DNA of 64,000 nt from Schlegelella_A sp036496385. GTDB lineage: Bacteria; Pseudomonadota; Gammaproteobacteria; Burkholderiales; Burkholderiaceae_C. Location: positions 1-64,000 of the forward strand of contig DASXLD010000020.1 of the NCBI GenBank assembly GCA_036496385.1. Reading direction: 5' to 3'. Made by a program: the position numbers and the translations under genes. Shown here in pieces: positions 62,958 to 64,000 of the stretch (positions within the stretch are counted from its first letter, which is position 1; the number at the start of each line of letters is the position of its first letter). Below the pieces are notes generated by a model. It did no database searches and was not told where the DNA came from. It saw only the letters and a program-made list of their open reading frames with translations.

Positions 62958-64000
62958 GGTGGGCTGGCGTCGGCGGACGCGGGTCGGTGAAAGGGGCGGC
63001 GAGCGCCGGCGGCGAGGGCGCGGCGCGCATCCTCGAGTCGATGGATCGCGGCGGCGACGCGCCTGCGGTCGGGATGCGCCATCGGCGACATCGCGGCCGC
63101 GAGCGCGACAGCGTCGCTGCCGGTCTTTCTCGCGATCGCGTCGCTGCGGTCGCGCCTGGCGAGCAGGGCGGCGTAGTTGGCGATCGAGCGGCGCGCTTCG
63201 CCTTCGAGGGCGCGGATGCTCGCGGCGTGCAGCGCGGCGCCGCCACCGCGGGCGACGAACGCGGCCGTGCGCCGGACTTGCTCGCCGATCGAGCGGCGCG
63301 CGAGCGGCGCGTCGAGCAGTCTCGGCCCGAAGCGCGTGCCGCTGCGCCAGAGGGCGAGCACGAGCGCGGCGAGCGCGAGCACGAGCGCCGGCGCGCCGTG
63401 CTGCCACAACCAGGCGAGAAACGGCGCCCGGGTCTCGTCGACGAGGAACCAGACCCGGTCGCCGGCGCCGAGCTGCAGCATCGCCGCGAACGCGAGGGCG
63501 CCGTCGCCCCGCAGTAGCGCGTCGTTGGCGAACGCACCCTCGAGCGCGTTGCTCGTGACGTCGCCGCGGCCGACCGCGACGCGCACCGCGACGGCGCCGT
63601 CGTCGCCGGCGATCTGCCACCGCGGTGCGCTGGCGTGCAGGATGAGCGACGGCCGGGCACAGACGAGGAAGCTGCGCGGCGGACCGAACGCGCCGACGCT
63701 CGCTTCCGGCTCGGCGTAGCGCTTGCACGACCTGGCTGCCAGCTCGGCAATTGCGCGCACGGGATCGGAGGCAGCAGCCGCCGCCGCTGCGGCCGCGGCC
63801 GCACTGGTGTCGACCCGACGCGGCGGACGACTGCTGCGGATCGGCACCCACGGCGGCGTCTCGCCGGTAGCCGACCATGCGCTCTGCAGCACGACCAGGC
63901 GGCCGCCGTCGCCGACCCAGCGCTGCAGCGCCTCGGCGCGGCCCGGGAACATCGCCCAGCGCGGCGACGCGAGGACGAGCGTCGTTCCCGGCGGCGGCAG
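62954..64000 (-). CDS. DUF4350 domain protein, N-terminus beyond the window
   Basis: Only the C-terminal ~348 codons are present; the frame is open to the last base, and the segment before MFPGRAEAL (reading LPPPGTTLVLASPRWA) is coding-like. A poly-alanine tract occurs near 63770-63804. One hydrophobic segment (APALVLALAALVLALW) is near the middle. DUF4350 proteins accompany MoxR and DUF58 proteins. The start is upstream of the window. Confidence 0.8.
   Translation of the reverse strand: MPPPGTTLVLASPRWAMFPGRAEALQRWVGDGGRLVVLQSAWSATGETPPWVPIRSSRPPRRVDTSAAAAAAAAAAASDPVRAIAELAARSCKRYAEPEASVGAFGPPRSFLVCARPSLILHASAPRWQIAGDDGAVAVRVAVGRGDVTSNALEGAFANDALLRGDGALAFAAMLQLGAGDRVWFLVDETRAPFLAWLWQHGAPALVLALAALVLALWRSGTRFGPRLLDAPLARRSIGEQVRRTAAFVARGGGAALHAASIRALEGEARRSIANYAALLARRDRSDAIARKTGSDAVALAAAMSPMAHPDRRRVAAAIHRLEDARRALAAGARRPFHRPASADASPP

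Noticed and set aside
63770..63804. Poly-alanine tract in the DUF4350 gene as a tandem repeat element
   Set aside because: The codons vary (GCG/GCC/GCA), so it looks like ordinary low-complexity coding sequence rather than a satellite.

Overview
The window is a gene-dense, very GC-rich (roughly 70%) bacterial chromosome segment. It most resembles a Burkholderiales-type betaproteobacterium. The evidence is the arrangement ftsK-lolA-...-rarA, a livHMGF branched-chain amino acid ABC operon with a proline-rich LivM tail, a Bug-type (tripartite tricarboxylate transporter) receptor gene, and a CDP-6-deoxy-glucoseen-reductase-like flavoprotein. No genus can be named from sequence reading alone. No gap between genes exceeds 300 bases, and no insertion sequence, prophage or CRISPR array is visible.

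Layout. 1-3.5 kb: the end of an ECF sigma factor overlapping a Ser/Thr kinase with a TPR-rich C-terminus, then a small secreted protein. 3.5-15.5 kb: mostly housekeeping genes (ybaK, plsY, trpS, purN, a DUF1345 membrane protein, an RsmB-type RNA methyltransferase, a fatty acid desaturase, rpmBG, trxB, a Crp/Fnr regulator, ftsK, lolA). 15.5-20.2 kb: on the opposite strand between lolA and rarA, a cyclase-ATPase-TPR regulator, a ketosynthase and an acyl carrier protein. 20.3-26.8 kb: rarA, an HSDL2-like SDR, livHMGF and cutA. 26.8-40.6 kb: a large lipid/polyene biosynthesis region. 40.6-47.9 kb: a frameshifted Bug receptor gene, a small secreted protein, a CsgG-like lipoprotein, a ferredoxin-type reductase, an SDR, ghrA, a protease-like protein lacking catalytic residues, and a rhomboid. 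48-64 kb: tRNA-Leu(CAA), cysM-nudix-tusA, an S41 protease, galU, a degenerate 2-hydroxyacid dehydrogenase, valS, a DUF4397 lipoprotein, guaC, uvrD, and a DUF58-MoxR-DUF4350 cluster that runs off the window end.

The most interesting system is a split aryl-polyene-like (xanthomonadin/flexirubin-type) locus. The main minus-strand operon (40571 down to 31169) has eleven very tightly packed genes: ACP, COG4648 membrane protein, AMP-ligase, FabZ-like hotdog, LpxL-like acyltransferase, LolA-like carrier, MMPL exporter, polysaccharide deacetylase, methyltransferase, a second hotdog dehydratase and a ketoreductase. A convergent plus-strand quartet (26861-30637) adds a halogenase-like flavoprotein, a MipA/OmpV outer-membrane protein, a PlsC-type acyltransferase and a family-2 glycosyltransferase. 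Neither block encodes a ketosynthase. The only one in the window lies about 7 kb away with its own ACP (18679-20200), across a housekeeping island. The inferred product is a polyunsaturated acyl chain built on ACP, joined to a glycosylated and acylated lipid and exported to the outer membrane. No starter-unit enzyme (ammonia-lyase or 3-hydroxybenzoate synthase) and no chain-length-factor partner are seen.

Functions are assigned from recognisable motifs and family knowledge. No database search was run. Start sites were chosen from ribosome-binding sites, stop-start overlaps and where the conserved sequence begins.
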